Source of the DNA: Candidatus Bathyarchaeota archaeon | GTDB taxonomy: Archaea; Thermoproteota; Bathyarchaeia; Bathyarchaeales; Bathycorpusculaceae | DNA: 64,000 bases | Reading direction: 5' to 3' | NCBI GenBank assembly: GCA_026014615.1 | Contig: JAOZHZ010000028.1 | Location: forward strand, 62,001 to 126,000 | Part shown: positions 53,629-62,840 of the stretch, one piece after another | Layout: each line of letters begins with the position of its first letter | How positions within the stretch are numbered: the first letter of the stretch is position 1 | Program-made: the position numbers and the translations under genes | The notes under the pieces: generated by a model | The model's input: only the letters and a program-made list of their open reading frames with translations | Told to the model about the DNA's origin: nothing | The model's database searches: none

Positions 53629-55186
53629 CATAGACATCGTAAAAATTCTTGAAACCAAACTGCAAGGTAAACCTGTTCAAATAATGCCTGGTTATCTTGG
53701 CACTGCGACAATTAAAACAAAAGACAACAGCTACTTAGACGTATTCAAAACGTTGGTGGATGCTGACGAAAAAACCGGCGTAGTTTCAATCACAGGTATT
53801 GACCTAGGTGCTACCTTAGGCGTCTTCTATCACGTTCGCACCAGCAACGCACTCTTAACTATCCAAGCGGAGGTTTCTAAAGAAAACCCGACGCTTAAAA
53901 GTGTAAACGACATCGCACCCAGCGCCGCATTCCACGAGCTAGAAGTAAACGACCTAGTTGGTGTAACTTTTAAGGGAAACCCCCTTTCTGGGCACTTTGT
54001 GCTTCCAGATACTTGGCCACAAGGCGTTTATCCACTTCGGAAAGACGTCAAAGCAGATGAGGTTCAGCTTGACCCCTCGCCTCCAGAAGAGAAATCTGAC
54101 GAAGGCAAACTTGTCAAAATAATCATCGGACCCCAGCATCCTGCACTGCTAGAGCCAGAAAAATTCGCCGTAATGGTTGAAGGCGAAACTGTTCGTGCTG
54201 TTGAGCCACGCATTGGCTATGTGCATAAAGGAATAGAGAAAGCTTCCGAATCACGAACTTATCTGCAAGATGTTTACTTGGTTGAACGTATATGCGGCAT
54301 TTGCAATAGCTGCCACGCCTGTGCTTTTGTGGAATCTGTGGAGAAAATCTTGAAAACTGAAGTGCCGCCCAGAGCAAAATATCTTCGTACAATAATCTTG
54401 GAACTCAATAGGTTACACAGTCACTTGTTGACGTTGGGGCACGCAGGCTTAGAAATCGGCTACGAAACCCTGTTCCAGTACTTCTGGCGTGACCGCGAAC
54501 CCGTAATGGACATAACTGAGATACTGACGGGCAACCGCGTCATTTCTTCCGCTATGACCGTGGGCGGTGTCAGACGTGACCTGAAAGAATCTGACATACC
54601 TAAAGTCAAAGCTGTGCTTTCCGATTTGCGGAAGAGGCTGCCGTTTTACTATAAAGTTTACCGTGACGAGCCCTCGATAGGTATGCGCATGCAGAAAATT
54701 GGGACACTTACAAGGGAAAACGCTCTTAAACTCGGAGTGGTTGGTCCAGTAGCCCGAGGTTCAGACGTGAATATAGATGTCCGCAAAGATGAGCCTTACG
54801 AGGCTTACGGCGAAATTCCCTTCAAATTAATTACCTATAAAGCTGGCGACACATGGGCAAGAATGAACGTCCGCTTGGAAGAAGTCGAAGAAAGCATAAA
54901 TATCATCGAATACGCGTTGGACAATCTGCCTGACGGTCCATTCAGGGTTAAAACCCCAAGGGTTGTGCCTCCAGGTGAAGTGGTTAACCGCGTTGAAGCC
55001 CCTAGAGGCGAACTCTTCTACTACGTCAAAAGCAACGGTACGGCAATGCCTGAACGCGTGAAAGTGCGTACACCAACCTTCGCCAACATACCCGCCTTCC
55101 TCACAACCGCCGTCGGCGAACCATTAGCAGACGTTCCCCCGAACTTCGTAAGCTTAGACCCATGTTTCTCATGCACAGACAGGTGA
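53615..55186 (+). CDS. nuoD: Group 4 [NiFe]-hydrogenase large subunit fused to NuoC-like domain
   Basis: 523 residues. Residues 1-155 are a NuoC/30-kDa-like domain (VLPDTWPQGVYPLRKD); 168-523 are the NuoD/large subunit (GPQHPALLEPEKF, IGYVHKGIEKASESR). Both nickel-binding cysteine pairs of [NiFe]-hydrogenases are present: RICGICNSCH near 225 and DPCFSCTDR at the very end. NuoD and FpoD have lost these cysteines, so this is a hydrogenase. The protein ends directly after the second pair, so no C-terminal peptide needs to be cleaved by a maturation protease. Ribosome-binding site lies in the end of the small-subunit gene. Confidence 0.9.
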   Translation: MPSSNIDIVKILETKLQGKPVQIMPGYLGTATIKTKDNSYLDVFKTLVDADEKTGVVSITGIDLGATLGVFYHVRTSNALLTIQAEVSKENPTLKSVNDIAPSAAFHELEVNDLVGVTFKGNPLSGHFVLPDTWPQGVYPLRKDVKADEVQLDPSPPEEKSDEGKLVKIIIGPQHPALLEPEKFAVMVEGETVRAVEPRIGYVHKGIEKASESRTYLQDVYLVERICGICNSCHACAFVESVEKILKTEVPPRAKYLRTIILELNRLHSHLLTLGHAGLEIGYETLFQYFWRDREPVMDITEILTGNRVISSAMTVGGVRRDLKESDIPKVKAVLSDLRKRLPFYYKVYRDEPSIGMRMQKIGTLTRENALKLGVVGPVARGSDVNIDVRKDEPYEAYGEIPFKLITYKAGDTWARMNVRLEEVEESINIIEYALDNLPDGPFRVKTPRVVPPGEVVNRVEAPRGELFYYVKSNGTAMPERVKVRTPTFANIPAFLTTAVGEPLADVPPNFVSLDPCFSCTDR

Positions 55187-55199
55187 TGGTGAAAAAACA

Positions 55200-56192
55200 A
55201 TGATTGACTATCTGCTGCTAATCTTCCGTGTACTCGTCTTTCCAGGATTCACTTTCATATTCTTCTTCACGCTGTTCTGCGACTGGGTGGAACGCAAAGT
55301 TGAAGCTCGAATGCAGAACCGAATGGGCCCAACATTTACAGGTCCAGGCGGAATTTTACAGCCGATAGCCGACTTCATTAAAATGCTTACCAAAGAAGAA
55401 ATCACTCCTTCAGATTCAAAACGGAACGTCTTCCGATTTGCCCCCATACTGGCATTGTCAGTTCTGATTTTCGCTTTGGCTTTCTTACCGATTGACGGCA
55501 CCAGCGTTATTCCAGGTGTTGGTTTCGCGGGAGACTTGATTTTTGTCATGGCATTGGTTTCAGTGGCTAACTTCATGTTGTTCCTCGCGGGCTGGTCCAG
55601 CACAAACCCTTACAGCGCCATAGGCGGCGCGCGGGTGCTTACGCAGTTTCTGGGTTACGATATTCCTTTGCTTCTGTTGGCGTTGGCACCTGCGTTTCTC
55701 GCTGGCAGCCTCACCATTTCAACCATCGTTTCAAGTCAATGGTTACCTTACGCGATTTTGGCTCCTTGGGCTTTTGTTCTATTCATAATTACCATGCAGG
55801 CTGAATTGGAAAAGGACCCCTTTGATGTTCCCCACGCAGAAAGTGAAGTTGTTGCGGGGCACGAAACGGAATACAGCGGCGGCAAACTGGCATTCCTTAA
55901 GCTTGCCCGTGACGTGCAGATTGTGTTTGGTGCCTCCCTGATTACTGTCCTGTTCCTCGGTGGAGCAAATGGGCCTGTTCCCTTTGGGTTCCTGCCTGAA
56001 TTCTGGGGCACCCTGTGGTTTGCGCTCAAAGTTATAGGCGTAGTCATAGTTTCTGAGTACTTGACAGTTCTGTTTGCGAGGTTACGAATTGACCAAGTAG
56101 TGCGTGTTAATTGGCGAATAATCCTGCCTCTTACGGTGCTGTCGCTCATCTTGACGATAAGCTTGGCATACTGGATATACCCAATAGTGTGA
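55200..56192 (+). CDS. nuoH: Complex I-like membrane subunit H
   Basis: 330 residues, about eight membrane helices. Conserved segments: DWVERKVEARMQNRMGPTFTGPGGILQPIADFIKMLTKEE (first cytoplasmic loop) and EKDPFDVPHAESEVVAGHETEYSG (glutamates that line the proton/quinone channel). Links the hydrogenase head to the antiporter arm. Thirteen bases after the large subunit; ends six bases before the iron-sulfur subunit. Confidence 0.93.
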   Translation: MIDYLLLIFRVLVFPGFTFIFFFTLFCDWVERKVEARMQNRMGPTFTGPGGILQPIADFIKMLTKEEITPSDSKRNVFRFAPILALSVLIFALAFLPIDGTSVIPGVGFAGDLIFVMALVSVANFMLFLAGWSSTNPYSAIGGARVLTQFLGYDIPLLLLALAPAFLAGSLTISTIVSSQWLPYAILAPWAFVLFIITMQAELEKDPFDVPHAESEVVAGHETEYSGGKLAFLKLARDVQIVFGASLITVLFLGGANGPVPFGFLPEFWGTLWFALKVIGVVIVSEYLTVLFARLRIDQVVRVNWRIILPLTVLSLILTISLAYWIYPIV

Positions 56193-56197
56193 TAAAA

Positions 56198-56578
56198 ATG
56201 GCTAAGAAATCTCGAATATCTCCAATGTTCCGACGGGTCCTTTCCCACTTGATGTCTAAACCTGCCACAGGCAAATATCCGTTCGTGAAATGTGAACCTG
56301 CAGAAGGCTTCAGAGGCAAACAAATTTTTGAACTTGACCTCTGTGTAAGTTGCGGTCTATGCAGCAGAGATTGCCCTGCAAAAGCCATTGAAATGGTCAT
56401 GGTGGACGGCAAAAAACGACCAAAATTCTATCTTGACCGCTGCATCTTCTGTTATCAGTGTGCTGAAAGCTGCCCAAGAAACGCCATTAAAAGCACAGAC
56501 CTTTTTGAGCTAGCGACAACAGATAAATCCTCCTTGGTTATACAACCAACTACGACTCAAAAAACTACGGGGGCATAA
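56198..56578 (+). CDS. nuoI: Two-cluster 4Fe-4S ferredoxin subunit (NuoI-like)
   Basis: 126 residues with two 4Fe-4S sites, CVSCGLCSRDCP and CIFCYQCAESCP, which pass electrons between an external donor (probably ferredoxin) and the small subunit. ATG 56198 (MAKKSRISPMF) fits the family; an earlier frame start lies inside nuoH. C-terminal tail is rich in threonine. No NADH- or F420-oxidising subunits are encoded in this window. Confidence 0.9.
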   Translation: MAKKSRISPMFRRVLSHLMSKPATGKYPFVKCEPAEGFRGKQIFELDLCVSCGLCSRDCPAKAIEMVMVDGKKRPKFYLDRCIFCYQCAESCPRNAIKSTDLFELATTDKSSLVIQPTTTQKTTGA

Positions 56579-56580
56579 TC

Positions 56581-57063
56581 ATGATACTTGAAGTTGTCAG
56601 TGCTGGACTAATCATAACAGCTTGTTTAGCAATTTTCCTCGACGAAGCTGTCTACTCAGTTGCAGCTTTAGCAGGAACCTTCCTTCTAACATCGCTTCTT
56701 TACGCTTTAAACGGCGCCATTTTCGTGGCAATCTTCCAATTTGCCATCGGCATAGACACAGTAGCCATTCTGTTTTTGGCTGGTGAAACACTTAGCGAAA
56801 GACCCGAAACAAAAACTAAGCCCTCCATGTTAATCGGGGTTGCAGTTCTAGGTGTGATTCTGTCTTTGCCTATGATTTTCTTCTCAATATCTTCCCCCAG
56901 CACAGTAACCTCCACAGTTTCTTTCGGCGAAGCACTGTGGAACTATAACGCTGTAGACGTTATCTTACAAGGTTTAGTTATAGTAACTTTAGCGGTAGGC
57001 ATACCCATAGTGCTCTTCCAACGAAAGAAACGGCACAATCAAAAACGGAGTGCTGCACAATAA
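56581..57063 (+). CDS. nuoJ: Complex I-like membrane subunit J
   Basis: 160 residues with five membrane helices (VVSAGLIITACLAIFLDEAVYSVAALAGTFL, GAIFVAIFQFAIGIDTVAILFLAGETL, VDVILQGLVIVTLAVGIPIVLF). The third helix has the glycine-rich stretch of NuoJ/FpoJ. Overlaps subunit K by one base (TAATG junction). Confidence 0.88.
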   Translation: MILEVVSAGLIITACLAIFLDEAVYSVAALAGTFLLTSLLYALNGAIFVAIFQFAIGIDTVAILFLAGETLSERPETKTKPSMLIGVAVLGVILSLPMIFFSISSPSTVTSTVSFGEALWNYNAVDVILQGLVIVTLAVGIPIVLFQRKKRHNQKRSAAQ

Positions 57064-57383
57064 TGGACTTTGTAATCTTATCCTTAATCATGCTGGCGAT
57101 AGGCATTTACGGCTTGCTTACCCAACGGAATCTGCTCAAGATTTTCGTCTCCATAGAACTAATAGCCACAGCCGCCACACTCAACTTTGTGATGCTTGGC
57201 GTAAACAGCTTGGGGGTAAGTCAGGCTTTCCTGATTCTGGCTTTCTCCACTGACACCGCAGTCAGCGCGGTCATTCTGGCTTTGCTGGTAATCGTTTCCA
57301 AAAAGTACGGTACAAGTGACATCAGCAAAATAATGGAACCCACAGAGGTTGAACAAGAAGAAAACAGTGAGGCAGAGCAATAA
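57063..57383 (+). CDS. nuoK: Complex I-like membrane subunit K
   Basis: 106 residues, three membrane helices with the conserved glutamate in IFVSIELIATAATLNFVML and IGIYGLLTQRNLLKIF. NuoK/MnhC-type subunits carry protons in the antiporter arm. The hydrophilic tail (EPTEVEQEENSEAEQ) is acidic. Overlaps subunits J and L by one base each. Confidence 0.9.
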   Translation: MDFVILSLIMLAIGIYGLLTQRNLLKIFVSIELIATAATLNFVMLGVNSLGVSQAFLILAFSTDTAVSAVILALLVIVSKKYGTSDISKIMEPTEVEQEENSEAEQ

Positions 57384-59425
57384 TGCAGTTCTCTGAGATT
57401 TCTGGCTGGCTTGTCTGGATACTTCCTTTGGTATCCTGCCTTTTTGTCCCCGTAATTGGACGCTTCAGTGCAAAAGCAAGAAACGCCTTCGTCGTCATCA
57501 TTAGCTCGATAACGGCTTTCTTAGCTTTCACACTTATACCCGCAGTAGCCTCAGGCGAAACTGTAAACCTGATAGCCACATGGATTCCTGGAAACGTAAA
57601 CGCGGGAATATACCTTGACCCCCTAAGCGTTCTTTTCAGCTGCCTCATAGGCTTCTTCGGCTTGATAATCGCCATTTACTCACTGGGCTACATGAAGCAC
57701 GAAGAGAACCTGACACGGTACTACTTCTACCTGCTCCTCTTCATCGGCTCCATGATAGGCTTAGTCATCAGCGACAACTTCCTACAGCTGTTCATATTCT
57801 GGGAAATGGTAGGCATGTGCAGCTACGCACTCATCAGCTTCTGGAATAACCGACCAGAATCCGTCAAAGCAGGAAACAAAGTTTTCCTCATGACCCGCAT
57901 CGGCGATGCCATGCTACTGGGCGCAATAGGTGTTCTCTACGCAAGCCTTGGCACACTTAGCTTCCACGGCACCGTCACCGCCATAGCCGCAGGACAACTT
58001 TCCTCGCCGCTTCTGGTTACCGTTGCTTTCCTAGTTTTGGGTGGTGCCATCGCGAAGTCTGCGCAGCTTCCCTTGTTCACTTGGCTTTACAGCGCCATGG
58101 AGGCGCCCACCTCCGTTAGCGCCTTGTTGCACGCTGCAACCATGGTTAAAGCAGGCATCTACCTCATTGCACGTTTCATTCTTATCGCGGCTCCGATGGT
58201 CGCGGCGCTTGAGCCCTTGTGGCTTCCGACCGTTGCATGGATAGGCGTCTTAACGGCGCTTGTTGGAGCAACATTGGCTTTGTCAACGCCCGACATCAAA
58301 GGCGTTCTTGCGTATTCAACCGTAAGCCAGTTGGGTTTCATGATGGCTGCGTTAGGTTCCTCGGGTGCGCATGCAGCTACGTCGATAGGCTGGTTCTCAA
58401 GCTTGTTCCACATGATGAGCCACGCTTTCTTCGAAGGATTGGGCTTCCTCCTGGCAGGCGGTATCATACACGAGTTGGGAACCCGCGACATGCGGCTCAT
58501 GGGCGGACTCAAAAAAGCCATGCCTATAACCTTCCTGTTAGCCCTGATAATGATACTCACAACGAGTGGTCTGCCGCCGTTCGCAGCGTTCTTCAGCAAG
58601 GGCGCAATAATCACAAGCATCACCGAAGAAAGCGGGTTAATACTGACTATCTTAATTTACGCAACCACCGCATTGACCTTTGCTTACAGCTTAAGATTCA
58701 TAAAGCTCATCTTCTTAGGCAAAGAATCCAACCACATCAAGAAGCTTAACGTACATGAGTCCCCAAAGATTATGCTTGCTCCAGCCGTTGTTCTGGCTGT
58801 TGCCTGCGTTGTCTGGGGCTTCCTTATGCCTTGGCTCGGCGGCTTTCTGGGTCTGGAAGCACCTTTGACCCTGCTTGGTTCCTTCCTTAACTTAGAGACC
58901 GTAATCTTTGCTGCAATCTTAATTCCAACTGGGCTGCTTATCTACGCCACTTACTGGAAGAACTACTCCATTATGACCGCCATCCGCAGCGAAAAGAACC
59001 CAATATCCAAACTGTTAAACCACGGCTACTTCGTTGACGAATTCTACGAGAAAGGTGTAGCTAGAGCCTTCATGGTGTTCTCCAAAGGCGTAAAGTCCTT
59101 TGAAGTAGTGGTCTTGAACATATTCCCAGTGGTCTTTGCTAACGCTGTTGTCCGCTTCGCAGGCGGTGTCCACAAGTACTTCGATGTCGCCTCTGACCAA
59201 CTGATAATCTTAATTGCGGGACGCTCTGTTGAAGGTGCCTCAAAAGTCAAAACCATCGACACCGTAGCCGACAAACTGCTTGATGTCATCGCTCGCCGTA
59301 CGGTGCGTTCTTCTGCTAAGGCACGTAAAGCACCCGTCAACAGTTTACAGCACTATCTAGCTGCAGCACTGGTTGGTTTCATCATGCTAGTAATCTTGAT
59401 AATCATAACTGTGAGAGGTCTCTAA
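57383..59425 (+). CDS. nuoL: Complex I-like antiporter subunit L
   Basis: 680 residues, about 16 membrane helices including the long lateral helix near the C-terminus. Proton-channel residues: lysine in AKSAQLPLFTWLYSAMEAPTSVSALLHAATMVKAGIYLIAR, and glutamate in FWEMVGMCSYALISFW. The histidine and lysine half-channels are as in the Mrp-type antiporter family. Pumps ions when driven by the redox head. Confidence 0.93.
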   Translation: MQFSEISGWLVWILPLVSCLFVPVIGRFSAKARNAFVVIISSITAFLAFTLIPAVASGETVNLIATWIPGNVNAGIYLDPLSVLFSCLIGFFGLIIAIYSLGYMKHEENLTRYYFYLLLFIGSMIGLVISDNFLQLFIFWEMVGMCSYALISFWNNRPESVKAGNKVFLMTRIGDAMLLGAIGVLYASLGTLSFHGTVTAIAAGQLSSPLLVTVAFLVLGGAIAKSAQLPLFTWLYSAMEAPTSVSALLHAATMVKAGIYLIARFILIAAPMVAALEPLWLPTVAWIGVLTALVGATLALSTPDIKGVLAYSTVSQLGFMMAALGSSGAHAATSIGWFSSLFHMMSHAFFEGLGFLLAGGIIHELGTRDMRLMGGLKKAMPITFLLALIMILTTSGLPPFAAFFSKGAIITSITEESGLILTILIYATTALTFAYSLRFIKLIFLGKESNHIKKLNVHESPKIMLAPAVVLAVACVVWGFLMPWLGGFLGLEAPLTLLGSFLNLETVIFAAILIPTGLLIYATYWKNYSIMTAIRSEKNPISKLLNHGYFVDEFYEKGVARAFMVFSKGVKSFEVVVLNIFPVVFANAVVRFAGGVHKYFDVASDQLIILIAGRSVEGASKVKTIDTVADKLLDVIARRTVRSSAKARKAPVNSLQHYLAAALVGFIMLVILIIITVRGL

Positions 59426-59427
59426 CC

Positions 59428-60969
59428 ATGACGTTCCCTATCCTGTTAACAGTCTTGCTTCTTCCTGTCGTGGCTGTTCCCTTCATTTACTTGGCAGGTA
59501 AAAAATCCGCAAAATTCGCCGCCCTCCTGCTTTCCGCTGTCGCAGCGGCTTCGTTAGGTTTAATCTTGACTACTGTGCCGACGATTCTAAGCGAAGGCAG
59601 CGCCACGGAAACTTACGCTTGGATACCCATGCTGAACTCGCAGTTCACGCTATCAGCTGACGGCATCAGTTTATCCATGGCAATAGTAACCATGATTCTG
59701 ATGTTAACTGCATCGTTGTACTCGATTAACTACATGGCGGGCAAAAAGAACCTGCCCCTCTACTACGCGTTGCTATCCCTGTTGTTCGTAGGCTTAGTCG
59801 GCGTTTTCATCACGTCCAACCTTCTGTTCTTCTACTTCTGCTGGGAACTCATGCTGGTCCCTGCATACTTTATCATCGGAGGCTGGGGCTACAAAGACTC
59901 CTACAAGAACAGCTTCAAATTCTTCGTGTTCACCCACGCAGGAGCCGTCTTTGTCTTACTTGGCATCGGTGCCATCTTCATGTTAACAGGAAGCATGGAC
60001 TACACTGCAGTCGCAAACGCACTCTTCGTTGCAAACCCCGACATAGTCCGCTGGGTACTCATCGCTGTCACAGCTGGCTTCGCCGTAAAAATGGCAATCT
60101 TTCCTGTACATATGTGGCTCCCAGACGCCTATGCTGAAGCGCCCGCTCCAATGTCCGCGCTCTTAGGTGGAGTCTTAACCAGTGCAGGTGCATACGCTAT
60201 AGTCCGAATATCCATGGGTATCATTTTCCCCGCTGTGAACGCGTCAAGTGCAGCGTTCGCTATGAACTTCCTTGAGGTTTTGGCAGTTCTTGGAGTCATA
60301 AGCGCCTTCTTTGGTTCCTTTGTGGCTTTAGCTGAGACTGACTTGAAACGTGTCATAGCTTACTCCAGCATCAGCCACATGGGCTACATCCTATTTGGCG
60401 TATCCCTTATTCCGTTGGCTGCAACTGGACTTGGCGCAGTCGTCCAAAATGACGCCTTAACTGGAACGGTCCTGCACATTGTTACCCACGGCTTCAGCAA
60501 AGGCTTATTCTTCCTTGCAGCGGGCGCCGTGATGCAGGTTATGACTCTCCGAAACATAAAAGACATGGGCGGACTGGCAGGCAAAATGCCCGTTACAGGA
60601 ACCTCTTCAACAATAGCCGCTTTAAGTCTTGCAGGTGCCCCGCCGTTTGCATGCTTCATCAGCGAGTTCTTCATCTTCATGGGTGCATTCCAAGTCATCC
60701 AGAACGGCTGGTCATTCTTCATCATACCAACCGCGTTGATGCTTGTTGCCACAATATTCTCACTTGCTTACGCGTTGCGGTTCACAACAAAAGTGTTCCT
60801 TGGGCCCTCAAAGAATCCTGAACTATTCAAAGACGCCAAAAAGAAGTTTGAGGTACCCCGATACATGCAGCTAGCCATGGTAATCCTTGTCGTGCTCGTC
60901 GTAGTTGTGGGAATCTATCCTTCTTTCTTCGTGGAACTCATCCACACAGCCATAGCGGGATTCCTTTAG
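59428..60969 (+). CDS. nuoM: Complex I-like antiporter subunit M (first copy)
   Basis: 513 residues, 14 membrane helices: FYFCWELMLVPAYFIIGGWG (glutamate), AVKMAIFPVHMWLPDAYAEAPAPMSALLGGVLTSAGAYAIVR (lysine and glutamate), HIVTHGFSKGLFFLAAGAVM (lysine). Last gene of the main operon, followed by a hairpin-plus-T terminator. Closely related to the copy at 61248. Ends in TAG. Confidence 0.93.
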   Translation: MTFPILLTVLLLPVVAVPFIYLAGKKSAKFAALLLSAVAAASLGLILTTVPTILSEGSATETYAWIPMLNSQFTLSADGISLSMAIVTMILMLTASLYSINYMAGKKNLPLYYALLSLLFVGLVGVFITSNLLFFYFCWELMLVPAYFIIGGWGYKDSYKNSFKFFVFTHAGAVFVLLGIGAIFMLTGSMDYTAVANALFVANPDIVRWVLIAVTAGFAVKMAIFPVHMWLPDAYAEAPAPMSALLGGVLTSAGAYAIVRISMGIIFPAVNASSAAFAMNFLEVLAVLGVISAFFGSFVALAETDLKRVIAYSSISHMGYILFGVSLIPLAATGLGAVVQNDALTGTVLHIVTHGFSKGLFFLAAGAVMQVMTLRNIKDMGGLAGKMPVTGTSSTIAALSLAGAPPFACFISEFFIFMGAFQVIQNGWSFFIIPTALMLVATIFSLAYALRFTTKVFLGPSKNPELFKDAKKKFEVPRYMQLAMVILVVLVVVVGIYPSFFVELIHTAIAGFL

Positions 60970-60981
60970 CTTTAGCGGGTT

Positions 60982-61007
60982 TGCCTGAAAAGGCATCCTT
61001 TTTCTTT
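60982..61007 (+). terminator. Terminator after the main hydrogenase operon
   Basis: TGCCT (60982-60986) pairs with AGGCA (60991-60995) around GAAA, and is followed by a T-run (60999-61003) with more T-rich sequence. Confidence 0.65.
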
Positions 61008-61199
61008 ATATTGCTGGTTTTTCGACAAAACTACGTTTAAATACTGTTTGCTATTTCTTCTTTATCTTGTTTGGAAAGCCAAGCGCTTCCTTCAATTTCT
61101 CTAAGTCAATGTGGATAGTCCTATTTTGAATTGAACGATAACCATGTGGCGGTGACTTCCCTCTTTTCTTCGTTTCACTTTGGTTTTTTTGTGATAGAT

Positions 61200-61228
61200 T
61201 TATATTAGGTACGATGCAGATATATCGG
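61200..61228 (+). promoter_or_regulatory. Promoter of the second antiporter group
   Basis: Two TATA-like elements, TTATATT (61200-61206) and AGATATATC (61219-61227). The second lies about 25 bases before ATG 61248, so a leaderless start is possible; GGTG at 61235-61238 could act as ribosome site for a longer transcript. The palindrome GATATATC overlaps it. Confidence 0.5.
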
Positions 61229-61247
61229 GCTATAGGTGCTTCAGAAT

Positions 61248-62828
61248 ATGCCATTTAGCCTACTGTTAGTGTTCCTCTTACCAATTTTAGTTGTACCCTT
61301 CGTTTATGTTGCTGCTAAGAAATCTAACAAACTGGCAGGAACTTTAGTTGGCGCAGTTGCCCTCGTCAATGTCGGGTTGATACTTTCCGAAATTCCAACT
61401 GTCATAAGTGATTCTATATATACTGAGTCTTATGCTTGGATTCCTGTTTTGAATGCACGCTTCAGTCTCTTTTTAGACGGCATCAGCGCATCAATAGCTT
61501 TAATATCTCTTGTCCTTATAGCCGCCGCGGCGTTCTTCAGCATACGATACATGGAAGGAAAGAAAAACCTCCCCGTCTACTATTCATTGCTTTCGCTACT
61601 CTCCGTGGGCTTAGTTGGCGTATTCATAACCTCAAACTTTCTGCTTTTCTACTTCTGCTGGGAACTCATGCTTGTTCCTGCATACTTTATAATCGGCGGT
61701 TGGGGCTACCGCGACAGCTACAAAGCCGCGTTTAAACTCTTTATATTTACCCATGCGGGCGCAGTTTTCGTGCTTCTTGGTATCGGGGCAATCTTCATAA
61801 CCACTGGTCAAAGCGACATGTTCGCCGCACAAACGGCGCTCTTGAACCCTGCATACACTGAAATTGCGAAATGGATTCTGTTGGGATTAACCGCTGGGTT
61901 CGCCGTTAAGATGGCTATTGTTCCTGTTCACATGTGGCTTCCCGACGCCCACTCCGAAGCACCTGCAACCATGTCAGCGCTTCTCAGCGGTGTCATAATC
62001 AGCGCAGGCGCATATGCTATTCTACGTTTGTCCCTGTGCACTGTTTTACCGGGTTTAGCCTTGAACGACGCCGCTTTTGCAACTTCCTTCCTTCACGGAC
62101 TGGCAATTTTCGGTGTTATTTCAGCGTTTTTCGGCGCCTTCATCTCCTTGGTTGAAACAGACATAAAACGAATAATTGCTTACTCCAGCATCGCCCACAT
62201 GGGCTACGTCATGTTCGGCCTTTCCTTGTTCCCCGCAGCCTTAGCCTTAACTTTAGCTGAGGGTGCCTCTGTAAATCAGGCGGCGTTAACCTTAACTGGT
62301 ATAGTGGTGGCTAGCGTTGCAATCTTGGGGACAGTGCTCCATATTCTAACCCACGCCGTAAGCAAGGGACTCTTATTCCTTACCGCAGGTTCAGTAATGC
62401 ATCAAACTGAAGAACGTGACATCCGAAAGATGGGGGGACTCGCAGGCAAAATGCCTTTCACAGGCGTATCCTCCATTATAGCAGCTTTAAGCATTGCAGG
62501 TTCGCCGCCGTTTGCTTGCTTCTGGAGTGAATTTTTCATATTCGTAGGCGCCTTCGAAATAATCCGGGCAGACGCATTTTACACTATTCCAACAATTTTC
62601 ATGCTGATAGCAACAGTGCTTTCACTGGCTTACTCATTGCGATTTGTAAACAAAGTTTTCCTAGGGCAATCAAAAACTGGAAACAGCGATTCCTCAATTG
62701 TAAAGAAAATAATAGATGTGCCCACTTCGATGAAGCTGGCCATGGTGATTTTGGTAGTTTTCGTGATAATTCTTGGAATCTACCCCACATTCTTTATAAA
62801 CTTGATTAAAGCTGTACCCATAATTTAA
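61248..62828 (+). CDS. nuoM: Complex I-like antiporter subunit M (second copy)
   Basis: 526 residues, 14 membrane helices, aligned end to end with the first copy (MPFSLLLVFLLPILVVPFVYVAAKK against MTFPILLTVLLLPVVAVPFIYLAGKK). All pump residues are kept: FYFCWELMLVPAYFIIGGWG, AVKMAIVPVHMWLPDAHSEAPATMSALLSG, HILTHAVSKGLLFLTAGS. ATG 61248 is chosen from this alignment; GTG 61236 is the ribosome site. Starts its own transcription unit, followed by subunit N after 12 bases. Confidence 0.92.
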   Translation: MPFSLLLVFLLPILVVPFVYVAAKKSNKLAGTLVGAVALVNVGLILSEIPTVISDSIYTESYAWIPVLNARFSLFLDGISASIALISLVLIAAAAFFSIRYMEGKKNLPVYYSLLSLLSVGLVGVFITSNFLLFYFCWELMLVPAYFIIGGWGYRDSYKAAFKLFIFTHAGAVFVLLGIGAIFITTGQSDMFAAQTALLNPAYTEIAKWILLGLTAGFAVKMAIVPVHMWLPDAHSEAPATMSALLSGVIISAGAYAILRLSLCTVLPGLALNDAAFATSFLHGLAIFGVISAFFGAFISLVETDIKRIIAYSSIAHMGYVMFGLSLFPAALALTLAEGASVNQAALTLTGIVVASVAILGTVLHILTHAVSKGLLFLTAGSVMHQTEERDIRKMGGLAGKMPFTGVSSIIAALSIAGSPPFACFWSEFFIFVGAFEIIRADAFYTIPTIFMLIATVLSLAYSLRFVNKVFLGQSKTGNSDSSIVKKIIDVPTSMKLAMVILVVFVIILGIYPTFFINLIKAVPII

Positions 62829-62840
62829 GAAGTGAGTTTC

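Noticed and set aside
61051..61254. 67-codon minus-strand frame between the two antiporter M genes
   Set aside because: It runs over the promoter of the second group, has no ribosome site, and its lysine/asparagine/isoleucine content reflects AT-rich DNA.
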